A stretch of 64,000 nt of DNA from CAIWHR01 sp963741355 (GCA_963741355.1 CAVUIG010000004.1:1-64000); one strand, 5' to 3'. Counted from the stretch's first letter, positions 1 through 10,279 are shown. The notes: generated from the letters alone by a model not told the origin. Made by a program: numbers and translations.

Positions 1-333
1 GAGGTCGGGGACGCCGACGACGCGTCCGAGATGCGCGATCACCCGCTTGCACAGGTCGATCGGGTCACCAGCGGGACGGTTGCCGTCGCCGACGTACGAG
101 AAGGGCAGTGAATCGCCCGAGAACGCGACGTTGACTTGCCTGGCCGCTTTTATGGCGGCGAGCGTGTCGGGCAGCTTGCGCGGTGCGGCCGGTGCGGGGC
201 CTGCCTTGGACACGGCCTTGGGCGATGTCGCGTCGGGTGACGCGGGCGCCTGCGCGACGACGGCGAGGGGAATGAGCGCGAGGCAGAGCAGGGTGGCGCT
301 CGCGAGGGAGCGCAGCGGTGACGAATTTTCCAC
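1..333 (-). CDS. Family 3 extracellular solute-binding protein, N-terminal part
   Basis: This is the start of a periplasmic binding protein read leftwards and cut by the window edge. It begins at a GTG with an AGAGG ribosome site just upstream. A hydrophobic signal segment (LLCLALIPLAVVAQ) is followed by an Ala/Pro-rich linker and the usual entry of a family 3 binding domain (LPDTLAAIKAARQVNVAF, then DPIDLCKRVIAHLG). The pattern of an aromatic or polar site followed by a DLC helix is shared with the other two binding proteins of this window. No ABC permease is visible beside it. It is divergent from the next gene, with about 150 bases between the starts. The ligand cannot be told from this fragment. 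Confidence 0.6.
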   Translation of the reverse strand, partial: MENSSPLRSLASATLLCLALIPLAVVAQAPASPDATSPKAVSKAGPAPAAPRKLPDTLAAIKAARQVNVAFSGDSLPFSYVGDGNRPAGDPIDLCKRVIAHLGRVVGVPDL

Positions 334-483
334 GGGACCTCTTGAAGGGTGATGGGCGGCGGCGCCGCGGATTGCGCGTGTGTCGACCTTCCCGTCGACG
401 CCCGTGCGCACGTACCTTCGGAGCCTTTTCGCATGCTACACTCCGAGCCGGCCTTTTGCGGCGGATCGAGGCGGAACCTTCCG

Positions 484-1345
484 ATGCGGCACCTACGAAC
501 AATCCTGCTTGCGATGGCCGTCGGCGGCGCGGCGATACCCGCGCCGTCTGCCGTCGCGGCCGCGACGCTGGACCGGATCCGCGATACTGCGACGATCCGC
601 TTTGCGTACCGCGAAGGCGCGGCGCCGTTCTCGTTCAAGGACCGCGAGGGCCGGGTTCGGGGATACAGCGTCGAGCTCTGCACCCGCGTCGCCGGCGCGA
701 TCCAGAAGGATCTCGGCATCAAGGAGCTCAAGGTCGAATGGGTGCCGGCGGACGCTGCTGACCGCCTCGCCCTCGTCACCAGCGGCAAGGCTGACGCCGA
801 ATGCGGGACTACGACGATCACGCTCTCGCGCGAAAAGACCGTCGATTTCAGCCTGCCGATCTACGTCGAGGGCGGCAGCGCGCTCGTCGCGGCGAAGTCG
901 AAGCTCGCACGGCTCGCCGACCTCAAGGGGCGGAAGATCGCCGTGATCGCCGGCACGACGACCGAGCGGTCGCTCGTGCGCGAGTTGAACTCGCTCAGCA
1001 TGCAGGCCGCGCTGGTCCCGGTGAAGGATTCGGCCGAGGGCATGGCGCTCCTGGCGAAGCGCAAGGTCGACGCGTACGCCGGCGATCGCACCGTGCTGGC
1101 CCGCCTCAAGCTGACCGCGGAGCGCCCGGCCGCTCGAGATCTTCGGCAACGATTTCTCGTTCGAGCCCTACGGCATCGTCCTGCCGCGCGGCGATCCCGA
1201 TTTTCGCCTGGAGGTCGACCGCGCGCTCGCGGGTCTCTACCGCAGCGGCGAGATCGATCCCATTTTCCAGCGCTGGCTGGCGCCTTACGGCAAGCCCGGG
1301 CCGCTGCTGCACGCGATGTTCTACCTCAACACGCTCCCGGAGTGA
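484..1345 (+). CDS. Family 3 extracellular solute-binding protein (frameshifted)
   Basis: A periplasmic binding protein of about 286 residues, amino-acid type (SBP_bac_3). It has a signal peptide (residues 1 to about 27, cut near SAVAAA), then the two-lobed fold: FAYREGAAPFSF, GYSVELCTRVA, the ligand-site region ECGTTTITLSREKTVDFS, the hinge AVIAGTTTERSL, and a C-terminal FEPYGIVLPRGDPDFR. One extra base near 1130 breaks the frame; removing it joins RPALEIFGNDFSFEPYG smoothly. The stop lies 5 bases before the next start, so it probably opens the lipid-transport operon that follows. No cognate ABC amino-acid permease is present. The likely ligand is a polar amino acid or dicarboxylate, but this is family inference only. 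Confidence 0.75.
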
Positions 1346-1349
1346 CGCG

Positions 1350-1822
1350 ATGGCGACGTGGCGCACGGTGTTGCTGCGGACTTCCGGCGTTGCGCTCTTC
1401 GGCGCCGCGCTGTGCGCCGCCGCGGGCGCGCGGCGCAGACGAGCGCCTCGAAGCTCGCGCCCGATTGCACGACCTATCCGTGCGGGCACATCGAGTCGAT
1501 CGTGCAGTCGACGACGACGGAAGGCTGGACGCCGCTCGGCGCCGGCACCTATGGCAGCACCGGCATGGGCGGCGATCCGCCGGCCGCCGTGACGACCTAC
1601 CAGTTCGGCCCGGGGCTGAAGCCGGGCGGCCTCGTCGTGCAGGGTGCGGCCGGCGGCGCCGCGTATCAGAAGACACCCAACAGCTACCAGAAGCCGCGCT
1701 GGAACGTCACGGTGAAGCTCGACAGCGGGCAGAAGCGCATCGTGTCGCTCGCCTTCGAGCCGTACGTGCGCGAAGGCGACTACGTCCGCGTCGTCGGCAA
1801 CAACGTCGAGCTCGTCGACTGA
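1350..1822 (+). CDS. Small exported protein of unknown function
   Basis: Roughly 155 residues with a hydrophobic signal segment (LLRTSGVALFGAALCAAAGA). The mature part begins with a cysteine pair (CTTYPCGHIESI), has a Gly-rich middle (GAGTYGSTGMGG) and ends in a compact beta-rich piece (WNVTVKLDSGQKRIVSLAFE, then YVREGDYVRVVGNNVELVD). The tail resembles the small beta domain found behind glycine zippers in SlyB-like outer-membrane lipoproteins, but I would not assign the family firmly. An indel near 1430 separates the signal peptide from the mature frame. It sits 5 bases after the binding protein and 32 before the MlaE gene, so it is likely co-transcribed with both. Confidence 0.5.
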
Positions 1823-1853
1823 CGCGGCCGGCGACTGCGCGGCGCACTCGCGG

Positions 1854-2966
1854 ATGGCCGCCGTCTCGATCAGCGACACGCCGGACGGGCGCCGCGTCCT
1901 CGCGCTGTCCGGCCGGCTCGACTCGGCGACGCTGCCGGAAATCTGGAACCAGGCGCGGCGCGCCGCCGCCGAGGCCCCGACGCGGCCCTTCGTCGTCGAC
2001 GCGGGCGGCGTCGACTACTGCGATGGCGCCGGCGCCGCGCTGTTCGTGGAGCTCCTGCGCCAGCCGCGCGAGGCCAAGGTGGAGGTCGCGAACCTCAAGC
2101 CCGAGTTCGCGGCGCTGCTGAGCCAATTCCACCCCGAGGTCCTGCTGCACGACCTCGATCCCGAGCCGCCGCGCCGGCCGGCGATCGAGGAGGTCGGGTT
2201 CGCGGTGACCGTCGTCTGGCGCGACATCCGCGGGCAGGTCGAGTTCATCGGCGAGCTGACCGCGGCGCTCTGGTACGCCGTCGCGCATCCGGCCACGGTG
2301 CGGTGGAAGGACGTCTGGCGCATCTGCGAGCGGGTCGGCGCCGACGCGCTGCCGATCGTCGCGCTGATCTCGTTCCTGCTCGGGATGATCCTCGCGTTCC
2401 AGTCGGCCGTTCCGATGAAGCGCTTCGGCGCCGAGATCTTCGTCGCCGACCTGATCGGCCTCGCGATGCTGCGCGAGCTGGGACCGCTGATGACGGCGAT
2501 CCTGCTCGCGGGCCGCTCCGGCGCCGCATTCGCCGCGGAGATCGGCACGATGCGGGTGAACCAGGAAGTCGACGCGCTGACGACGATGGGGTTGAACCCG
2601 GTGCGCTTCCTCGTCACGCCGCGCATCATCGCGGCGATGCTGATGACGCCGCTGCTGACGCTGTTCTCCGACCTCGTCGGCCTGCTCGGCGGCGCGCTGA
2701 CGATGCAGTCGTTCTCGATTCCGTACGTGACGTTCCTCAAGGAGGTCGACACCGCCGTCAACATGACCGACTTCCTCGCCGGCTTCGTGAAGTCGTTCGT
2801 GTTCGCGTTGCTGGTCGCGGCCATCGGCTGCCTGCGCGGCCTGCAGACGAGCGCGGGCGCATCCGCCGTCGGTGACTCGGCGACGCGTGCGGTCGTCTCC
2901 GGGATCATCCTGCTCGTCGTCGTCGACGGAGTCTTCGCCGTGGCCTACTACCTGCTGAACATATGA
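1854..2966 (+). CDS. mlaE: STAS-MlaE fusion, permease of an Mla-type lipid ABC transporter
   Basis: 370 residues in two parts. Residues 1 to about 95 form a STAS domain (VLALSGRLDSATLPEIW, VVDAGGVDYCDGAGAALF), the role normally played by the separate small protein MlaB. Residues about 120-370 are the MlaE permease with about five membrane spans and the family signature around LGMILAFQSAVPMKRFGAE and RELGPLMTAILLAGRSGAAF, followed by EIGTMRVNQEVDALTTMG. MlaE-type permeases move phospholipids or other lipids between the inner membrane and a periplasmic MCE protein. The STAS part probably docks onto the ATPase encoded next. The stop overlaps the next start by 4 bases, which indicates translational coupling. 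The frame is intact. Confidence 0.9.
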   Translation: MAAVSISDTPDGRRVLALSGRLDSATLPEIWNQARRAAAEAPTRPFVVDAGGVDYCDGAGAALFVELLRQPREAKVEVANLKPEFAALLSQFHPEVLLHDLDPEPPRRPAIEEVGFAVTVVWRDIRGQVEFIGELTAALWYAVAHPATVRWKDVWRICERVGADALPIVALISFLLGMILAFQSAVPMKRFGAEIFVADLIGLAMLRELGPLMTAILLAGRSGAAFAAEIGTMRVNQEVDALTTMGLNPVRFLVTPRIIAAMLMTPLLTLFSDLVGLLGGALTMQSFSIPYVTFLKEVDTAVNMTDFLAGFVKSFVFALLVAAIGCLRGLQTSAGASAVGDSATRAVVSGIILLVVVDGVFAVAYYLLNI

Positions 2967-3734
2967 CACAGGAAGATGACGTCATCATCCGGGTCGAGGG
3001 CGTCGATGCCGGGTACGAGGGTGTCGCGATCCAGCAGAACCTCACCTTCGAGATCCGGCGCGGCGAGGTGTTCGGCATCATGGGCGCCTCCGGCTGCGGC
3101 AAGAGCACGCTGATGAAGCACATGATCGGCCTCAATCCGCCGATCTCCGGTCACGTCTACATCGGTGGCGACGACATCGTGACGGCGGACGAGGCGACGC
3201 TCGAGCGCATCCAGCGCCGCTTCGGCGTGATGTACCAGTCGGGCGCGCTGTTCGGCTCGATGACGCCTCCTCGAGAACGTGCGGCTGCCGCTCGAGGTCT
3301 ACACCGATCTTCCGGACGACGCGATCGACCTGATCGCGCGGATGAAGCTCGAGCTCGTCGGGCTCGAGGCGTTCACCGGCCACCTCCCGGCGGAGCTGTC
3401 CGGCGGCATGCAGAAGCGCGCCGGCATCGCCCGCGCGATGGCGCTCGACCCGTCGATCCTGTTCCTCGACGAGCCGTCCTCGGGGCTCGACCCGATCACC
3501 GCGGCGTCGCTCGACGCGACGATCCGTCGCCTGGCCGACAACCTGGGCGTGACGTTCGTCATCGTCACCCACGACCTCGGCAGCGTCTTCGTCGCCGCCG
3601 ACCGGGTGATCCTGCTCGACACCGTCGCGAAAGGTATCATCGCCGAGGGCGATCCGCGCCGCCTTCGCGACGAGTCGGAGGATCCGCGCGTCCGTGCGTT
3701 CTTCCGCCGCGAGGCGGAAGCCGTCGCCGCCTGA
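2963..3734 (+). CDS. mlaF: MlaF-type ATP-binding protein (one frameshift)
   Basis: The ATPase of the lipid transporter, about 256 residues. Visible motifs are Walker A (GASGCGKST, residues about 44-52), the ABC signature (LSGGMQKRAGIARAMA), Walker B with catalytic Glu (ILFLDEPSSGLDP) and the switch His (IVTHDL). One extra C near 3268, in the Q-loop region, shifts the frame; without it the text reads FGSMTLLENVRLPLE as in MlaF proteins. It overlaps the permease gene by 4 bases and lies 11 bases before the MCE gene. ATP hydrolysis here would drive lipid movement through MlaE. Confidence 0.9.
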
Positions 3735-3745
3735 TCCCGCGATCC

Positions 3746-4805
3746 ATGAGCCTCAGAGCCAATTACTTCAAGCTCGGCCTTTTCGTGATCGGCGCCCTGG
3801 TGAGCGGCGTGATCCTGCTGATCGTGATCGGGTCGGGGCGCTGGTTCCAGCCGAAGCTGACGATCGAGACCTACTTCAACGAGTCGGTGCAGGGGCTCGA
3901 CATCGGATCGAAGCTCAAGTACCGCGGCGTCGCGATCGGCGAGGTGACGCGAATCAGCTTCACGTATACGAAGTACCAGCAGGACATTCCGAGCCTGCAG
4001 CGCTATCGCTACGTGCTGGTCGAGGCGCAGATCGAGCCGAGACTTCTGGGCGGGCGCGTCGCTGCCGGTGACCTGACCAAGCCCGAGAGCGCGGCGCTCG
4101 AGGTCGAGAAGGGGCTGCGCATCCGGCTCGCGCCGCAGGGGATCACCGGCACGAGCTATCTCGAAATCGACTACATCGATCCGCCGCCGGCGGTCATCCC
4201 GATCGCCTGGAAGCCGGACAACACGTACATCCCGAGCACGACGTCGACGGTGACCGCGCTGCTCTCCGCCGCCACCGACATCATGGATCACCTGCGCAAG
4301 CTCGACCTCGAGAAGACGCTGCAGAACGTCAACAAGCTGCTGGTCACGACCAACGACCGCATCGAGGCGATCGACACCAAGTCGATCTCGCAGCGCACCG
4401 AGCGCGTGCTCGCCAAGGTCGAGACGACGCTCAACAACATCGACAGCAAGAAGCTGTCCGACGAAGCGGTCGCGCTGATGGCCGAGGTGCGCACGAGCAA
4501 CGCCGAGCTCAAGAAGATCCTCGCCAATCCGGCGACGCAGAAACTGCCGGACGACACCGGCGCGGCGATGGCGCGCATCCGCGAGCTCGTCTCGCGATCC
4601 GAGGCTCGCCAACACGCTCGCGAACCTCGACCGCACGCTCTCCCGCATCGACCGCTTGCTGGGCGGTGGCGAGACCGACCTCACCGTGACGATCGAGAAC
4701 CTGCGCCAGATCACCGACAATCTGCGCGACCTGACCGAGGACACCAAGCGCTATCCGGCGAACGTGCTCTACGGCGCGCCGCCGCGACCGATCGAGAGCA
4801 AATGA
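3746..4805 (+). CDS. mlaD: MlaD-type MCE protein (one frameshift)
   Basis: About 352 residues. An N-terminal membrane anchor (LGLFVIGALVSGVILLIVIG, residues about 9-28) is followed by an MCE domain (TYFNESVQGLDIGSKLKYRG, later LRIRLAPQGITGTSYLEIDY) and a long helical tail rich in Leu, Asn and Lys. This is the layout of PqiB/MlaD-like proteins that form a hexameric lipid ring or tunnel in the periplasm. An extra base near 4601 splits the tail; removing it gives ELVSDPRLANTLANLDRTLS. The ATG at 3746 was chosen because it directly precedes the anchor. The stop overlaps the next gene (ATGATG). Confidence 0.88.
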
Positions 4806-5457
4806 TGAACGAGCGAACACGAGCGTCGCGCCGCGCGCGCATTTTCCTTTCCGCGGCCATTGCCGTCATGGTCGTGCTCGCCGGCGGCTGCTCGCTGACG
4901 ACGCGCCCGGCGCCGGTCAAGCAGACGTATCTGATCGAGGCGACGGCGCCCAGCACGGCCGACGCCGCGGTGAAGAAACAGTCAGCGACGCTGCGCGTGG
5001 GCACGGTGAACGTCGCGGCGCCGTTCCGCTCGCGCTCGTTCGTGGTGCGCGAAGGCGACCTCCGGTTCGAGAGCGACTTCTACTCGGAATTCCTGGTCGC
5101 GCCGGCGGCGATGATCGGCGAGGCCACCGCACGCTCGCTCGACCGCGCGGGCGTGTTCGCGCGCGTCGTGCCGCCGGGCGCGCCGCCCGACGGCGATTAC
5201 GTCCTCGACGGCTTCGTCGGCGCGCTCTACGAGGACCTGCGCGACACCGGCAAGCCCGCGGCGGTGCTTGCCGTCACCTATTACCTCGCGCGGGCGGATG
5301 GGACGCCGCCGTTCTGGTCGAAGGAGTACCGGCAGAGCGTGCCGTTCGCGATCGAATTCTCCCGATGCGTACGCGGCGGCGCTGTCGACCGCGTTCGGCG
5401 CGACCCTGGCCGAGCTCGCGCGCGACCTTTCGGCGCATCGAGCTGCCCAAGCGCTAG
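4802..5457 (+). CDS. PqiC-like ABC transport auxiliary lipoprotein (two frameshifts)
   Basis: About 217 residues once two extra bases (near 5358 and 5432) are removed. It has a positively charged start, a hydrophobic stretch and a lipobox (VLAGGC), so it is a lipoprotein, probably of the outer membrane. The mature part (YLIEATAP, LRVGTVNVAAPFRSRSFVVR, DFYSEFLVAPAAMIGEATAR, YVLDGFVGALYEDLRD) matches the ABC-type transport auxiliary lipoprotein family (PqiC/YmbA-like). PqiC forms a ring that joins the MCE tunnel to the outer membrane, which fits its place as last gene of the MlaE-MlaF-MlaD operon. No MlaC-like shuttle is encoded, so a bridging rather than a shuttling system is likely. Confidence 0.8.
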
Positions 5458-5469
5458 CGCAGGAAACGC

Positions 5470-5488
5470 CCGCCCGCGTTGCGGGCGG
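5470..5488. terminator. Hairpin between convergent operons
   Basis: A perfect 8-bp stem (ccgcccgc / gcgggcgg) with a 3-base loop lies between the ends of two converging operons. It has no T run on either side, so it is only a possible bidirectional terminator. Confidence 0.4.
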
Positions 5489-5505
5489 CATCGGTCACGA
5501 AACGG

Positions 5506-7038
5506 TCAGAACAGCGGCGGCAGGGCGTTGGCACGTTCGTCGGCGGAGATGCCGGTGGTTCCGGTCAGCCGGTCCGCCTGCGTGACCCAGCCGCCGCCCA
5601 TCGCCTTGTAGATGTTGCCGGCCGACGTGAACACCGACGCGCGCACCGCGGCGAGGTTGAGCTCGGCGGGAAACAGCGTCTGCTCGGCCTGCAGCACCGT
5701 CGAGTAGGCGGTGTAGCCGCCGTCGTATTGCAGCTTCGCGAGGCGCGCGTAATCCTTGAGCGCGGCGACGAGGCGCTCCTGCGCCGCCTGCTGCTCCTTG
5801 AGCTTCTGGCTCGCGATCAGCGCGTTGTCGACGTCGGCGAACGCGTTCTGGATCGACAGCTCGTAGTTGAGCAGCGCCGCCTGCTCCGCGGCCTCCGCCT
5901 GCCCGACCTGCCCGCTGACGGCGCCGAACGTGAAGATCGGCCCGATGACCTGGCCGGCGTAATTCCAGACGCGGGTCGGCCCCTTGAAAAGATCCGACAG
6001 CGCCGTGCTCGAGCTGCCGAGCGCGCCGGTGAGGGAGATCGTCGGGAAATAAAGCGCCTTCGCCGCGCCGATCTGCGCATTGGCGGCGATCAGCGACTGC
6101 TCGGCCTGCATGAGGTCGGGGCGGCGCTCCAGCAGCGACGACGGCACGCCCGCGGGAACGCTCGGCAGCGTGAGGTCGTAGATCGACTTGCCGCGCGGGA
6201 TCGGTCCGGGATTGCGGCCCAGCAGGATCGACAGCACGTTCTCCGTCTGCGCGATCTGCGACTCGATCACCGGGATCTGCGCCGCCGCGGTCTCGTACTG
6301 CGACTGCGCCTGCGACACCGTCATCTGCGACGTCTGCCCGTACTTGAACTGAAGCTGGTAGAGCTTCACGGATTCGCCGTACGTGCCGAGCGTGCTCTTC
6401 GCGATCGTCAGCTGCTCGTCCAGCCCGCGCAGCGTGATGTAGTCGGTGGCGACCGAATTCACGAGCGTCAGGATCACGCCGCGGCGCGCTTCGTCGGTCG
6501 CCAGCATGTTCGCCAGTGCCGACTCGGACAGGCGCCGGATGCGTCCCCAGAGGTCGATTTCCCAGCTCGCCGTCAGCAGCGCCTGATACGCGGTCTGCGG
6601 ATTCGGGTAATTCGGGATCACGGCGACGATGCCCGTGTCCGGGAAAGCGTTGGCGCTGTCCGGTCCCGGAGTAGCCGATCTGCGGGAACAGCTGCGAGCG
6701 CGTCTGCGTGATCACGGCCGCCGCCTGCTCGACGTTCGCGGCGGCGATCTTGACGTTGAGGTTGTTGGCGAGCGCCGTGTCGATCAGCTGGTCGAGCACC
6801 GGGTCGCCGAACTGCTTCCACCACGCGGTGTTCGCCGTTTCCGCGACCTTCGCGGGCTCGAAGCGGAACGCGGCCGGTGCGTCGACCTTCGGACGGACGT
6901 AATCGGGGCCGATCGCGCAACCACCGGCCACGAGCACCGCCGCGAGCGCGGCGAGCACGAGCGAGGGACCGCGCGCCGGCCCATGCGGCGAGCTGCGCGC
7001 AGATCCGGTGCGGCGAGCGAAGGCGCGTCGCGACGCAT
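5506..7038 (-). CDS. NodT-type outer-membrane efflux lipoprotein (frameshifted)
   Basis: Outer-membrane channel of the RND system, about 510 residues. The ATG at 7038 directly follows the stop of the RND gene. The N-terminus is a lipoprotein signal (LVLAALAAVLVAGGCAIGPDY, lipobox AGGC). Two outer-membrane efflux repeats follow, with typical text such as AWWKQFGDPVLDQLIDTAL, WEIDLWGRIRRLSESALA and SSLLERRPDLMQAEQSLIAA. Two indels are present: one in the signal region near 6985, and one near 6660, where the corrected text reads DSANAFPDTGIVAV. It would form a trimeric channel joined to the adaptor encoded two genes upstream. Confidence 0.88.
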
Positions 7039-10000
7039 CTACTCGCCCTCCCGCGGCGCGTGCGGAGGCGCGCCGCCCGCGCCTCCTGCCGGCACCGGTT
7101 GCGGCGCCGGCGGCACCGGATTGCGGCGCGTCGCGTCAGCCTTCCCGTTGCGCTCGGCGAGCTGGTCGAACAGGTAGAACAGCAGCGGCACGTAGAGCAT
7201 CGCGAGCGTGGTCTCGCCGAGCATCCCGCCGATGATGCCGGTGCCGATCGAATGACGCGCGTTGGCGCCGGCGCCGAGCGCCAGCGCGAGCGGCAGGCAG
7301 CCGGCGGCGAACGCGAGCGAGGTCATGATGATCGGCCGCAGCCGCTGCTCGCCGGCGAGCACCGTCGCTTCCATGATCGACTTGCCCTGCTGCCGGAACT
7401 CGACCGCCGCCGACACGCGCAGCACCGCATTCTTCGCGCCGAGTCCGATCAGCACGAGCAGGCCGATCTGGAAGTAGACGTCGTTGTCGAGGCCGCGCAG
7501 CCAGTTGGTGACGAGCGCGCCCAGGATGCCGAACGGAACCGCCGACATCACGGCGCCGGGCAGCGTCCACGACTCGTATTGCGCCGCGAGCACGAGGAAC
7601 ACGATGATGAGCCCGAAGACGAACGCGATCGCCGACGTGCCGCCGGATTTCTTCTCCTCGTACGCGAGTCCCGACCACGCGAACGTGTACCCGGGCGGCA
7701 GCACCTCCTTCGCCGTCGCCTCCATCGCGGCGAGCGCGTCGCCGGAGCTGTATCCCGGCGCCGGGTTGCCGTTGATCTTGGCCGCGGGAAAGCCGTTGAA
7801 GTGCGGCAGCAGGTCGGGACCGGCGACCCATTTCGTGCTGACCAGTGCGGACAGCGGCACCATCTTGCCGTCCTTCGAGCGCGTGTAGAGGCGCGTGAGG
7901 TCGCCCGGATCCTGCCGGTACTTCGCGTCGGACTGCAGGATCACCCACCACACGCGGCTGAACTGGTTGAACTGGCTCGCGGTGAGCGAGCCGAACTGCG
8001 CCTGGATCGCGCTGTAGACGTCCTCGATCTGCACGCCCAGCAGCGTCGCCTTGTCGCGGTCGACGACCGCGCGCAGCTGCTGCGTGTTGGCGCGAAACGT
8101 CGTCGAGAGGCTCGTGAGCTCGGGCGACGCGCGCGCCTTGCGCAGGAAGTCCTGCGTGACCTGGTCGAGCTGCGAGGGATCCCCCGAGCCCGTGTCCTGG
8201 ATCCAGAACTCGAAGCCGCCGGTGGTGCCGATGCCGGGAATCGGCGGCGGCGCGACCGGGATGACGATCGCCTGCTCGATCCCCTGGGCCTGGTGATAGA
8301 AATTGAGCAGCACGGCGCGCGCGTTCTGCGTCCGCGCGGCGTCGGTCGAGCCGTAGCGCTCCTCGAAGTCCTTCAGCGTCACGAAGAACGCGCCGGCGTT
8401 GGTCTTGAAGCCGCTGTCGAGCAGGCTGTAGCCGGTGATCATCGAGCGCGTCGCCACGCCGGGGATCTTCGCGAAGATCGCGTCGACCTTCTCGGCGACC
8501 GCCTGCGTGCGGTCCATGCTGGCGGCCTCGGGCATGATGATCGCGGCCATCACGTAGCCCTGGTCCTCGTTCGGCACGAAGCTCGTCGGCAGCACCGTGA
8601 ACAGGTGGTAGATCGTGTAGAGGAACACCGCGAGCAGCACCAGCGCGACGATCGCGCGCTTGATCACGAACTCGACGGCGTGGCCGAAGCCGCGCGTGAC
8701 CGCGTCGACCTGCCGGTTGAACCAGGCGAAGAATCCGCGCTGCGGCGGCGGGTTGTGCTTCAGCATGATCGCGCACATCGCCGGGGTCAGCGTCAGCGCG
8801 ACGAATCCCGACACGGTGACCGACACCACGATCGTGATCGCGAACTGCTTGTAGAGCTGGCCGGTGGTGCCCGGGAGGAACGCCGCCGGGATGAATACCG
8901 ACGCCATCACCAGCACGACGGCGACGAGCGAGCCCGCGATCTCCTGCATCGACTTGACCGTCGCGTCCTTCGGCGCGAGATGGTGCTCGTGCATGTTGCG
9001 CTCGACGTTCTCGACGACGACGATCGCGTCGTCGACGACCATGCCGATCGCGAGCACCAGCCCGAACAGCGTGATGAGATTGATCGAGAAGCCGAGCGCC
9101 AGCATGCCCGCGAAGGTCGTGGTCAGCGCGACCAGGATCGCGACCGTGCAGATGATCGTCGTGCGGAAGCTCTGCAGGAACAGGTAGACGACCAGCACGA
9201 CCAGCACGACCGCCTCGAACAGCGTGTGGATCACTTCGTTGATCGACAGCTTGACGAAGTCGTTGGTGTCGAGCGACACCACGTAGTCCATGCCCTCGGG
9301 GAAGCGCGCCTTCATGGTCTCCAGCGTCGTGCGGACGTCCTTCGACACCGTGAGCCCGTTCGCGCCGGGCTGCAGGTAGACGGCGATGAACGTCGCCGGC
9401 GTGCCGTTGAGCTTGGAGTCGACGATGTACTGGCGCAGCCCGACCTCGGCGCGCGCGACGTCGCCGAGGCGCACGATCGCGCTGCCGTCCTGGCTCGCGC
9501 GGAGGATGATCTGCTCGTACTGCCGCGGCTCGATGAACGGCGCCTGCGTCACCACCGGGAACGTGAGCTCGACCGGCCCCGACGTCGGCTGCTGGCCGAT
9601 CTGGCCGGCGCCGAACAGCGCGTTCTGCGCGTTCACCGCGTTGGCGATGTCGGTGGTCGTGATGCCGAGCGAGGCCATCCGGTCCGGGTTCATCCAGATC
9701 CGCATCGCCTGGTCGGGGACGCCCATGATCTGCGCCTGGCCGGCGCCGTTCACGCGCTTGATCGCGTCGAGCACGTAGACGTTCGCGTAGTTCGCGATGT
9801 AGTCGCCGGTGTAGCGGCCGCCGGTGCCGAATACCGCGATCAGCATCATGATCGACGACGACTTCTTCTGCACCGAGACGCCGAGCTGCGTCACCGCGGT
9901 CGGCAGCTGCGGCAGCGCAAGGTTGACGCGGTTCTGCACCTGCACCTGCGCGATGTCGGGATTGGTCTCGAGCGAGAAGTACACGGTCAGCGTGAGCTGG

Positions 10001-10260
10001 CCGTTGGCCGAGCTGGTCGACGACATGTAGAGCATGTTGTCGACGCCGTTGATCTGCGCCTCGATCGGCGAGGCGACCGAGTCGGCCAGCGTCTTCGAGT
10101 CGGCGCCCGGATACGTCGCGGAGACCGTCACCTGCACCGGCGTGATCGTCGGGTATTGCTGGACCGGCAGCACGTACATCGCGACCAGGCCGGCGAGGCA
10201 GATGATGATCGCGACGACGGCCGCGAAGATCGGCCGTTCGATGAAGAAGCGGGAGAACAT
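7039..10260 (-). CDS. RND (HAE-1 family) multidrug efflux pump, AcrB-like
   Basis: 1073 residues, the usual length for the hydrophobe/amphiphile RND pumps, with no frameshift. It starts FFIERPIFAAVVAIIICLAG, typical of AcrB/MexB. The proton-relay aspartates lie in GMVVDDAIVVVENVERNM on the fourth membrane helix. Other family marks are the two large periplasmic loops, MEATVLAGEQRLRPIIMTS in the second half and a C-terminal helix ending in a charged tail. It would form an inner-membrane trimer that takes substrates from the periplasm and passes them to the adaptor and outer channel encoded on either side. The gap to the adaptor gene is 19 bases. Confidence 0.95.
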   Translation of the reverse strand: MFSRFFIERPIFAAVVAIIICLAGLVAMYVLPVQQYPTITPVQVTVSATYPGADSKTLADSVASPIEAQINGVDNMLYMSSTSSANGQLTLTVYFSLETNPDIAQVQVQNRVNLALPQLPTAVTQLGVSVQKKSSSIMMLIAVFGTGGRYTGDYIANYANVYVLDAIKRVNGAGQAQIMGVPDQAMRIWMNPDRMASLGITTTDIANAVNAQNALFGAGQIGQQPTSGPVELTFPVVTQAPFIEPRQYEQIILRASQDGSAIVRLGDVARAEVGLRQYIVDSKLNGTPATFIAVYLQPGANGLTVSKDVRTTLETMKARFPEGMDYVVSLDTNDFVKLSINEVIHTLFEAVVLVVLVVYLFLQSFRTTIICTVAILVALTTTFAGMLALGFSINLITLFGLVLAIGMVVDDAIVVVENVERNMHEHHLAPKDATVKSMQEIAGSLVAVVLVMASVFIPAAFLPGTTGQLYKQFAITIVVSVTVSGFVALTLTPAMCAIMLKHNPPPQRGFFAWFNRQVDAVTRGFGHAVEFVIKRAIVALVLLAVFLYTIYHLFTVLPTSFVPNEDQGYVMAAIIMPEAASMDRTQAVAEKVDAIFAKIPGVATRSMITGYSLLDSGFKTNAGAFFVTLKDFEERYGSTDAARTQNARAVLLNFYHQAQGIEQAIVIPVAPPPIPGIGTTGGFEFWIQDTGSGDPSQLDQVTQDFLRKARASPELTSLSTTFRANTQQLRAVVDRDKATLLGVQIEDVYSAIQAQFGSLTASQFNQFSRVWWVILQSDAKYRQDPGDLTRLYTRSKDGKMVPLSALVSTKWVAGPDLLPHFNGFPAAKINGNPAPGYSSGDALAAMEATAKEVLPPGYTFAWSGLAYEEKKSGGTSAIAFVFGLIIVFLVLAAQYESWTLPGAVMSAVPFGILGALVTNWLRGLDNDVYFQIGLLVLIGLGAKNAVLRVSAAVEFRQQGKSIMEATVLAGEQRLRPIIMTSLAFAAGCLPLALALGAGANARHSIGTGIIGGMLGETTLAMLYVPLLFYLFDQLAERNGKADATRRNPVPPAPQPVPAGGAGGAPPHAPREGE

Positions 10261-10279
10261 GGTCGAACCGCGCCCCGGG

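Noticed and set aside
65..502. Arg-rich frames on both strands around the first two genes
   Set aside because: They are shadows of the GC-rich coding frames; the divergent binding-protein genes explain the region.
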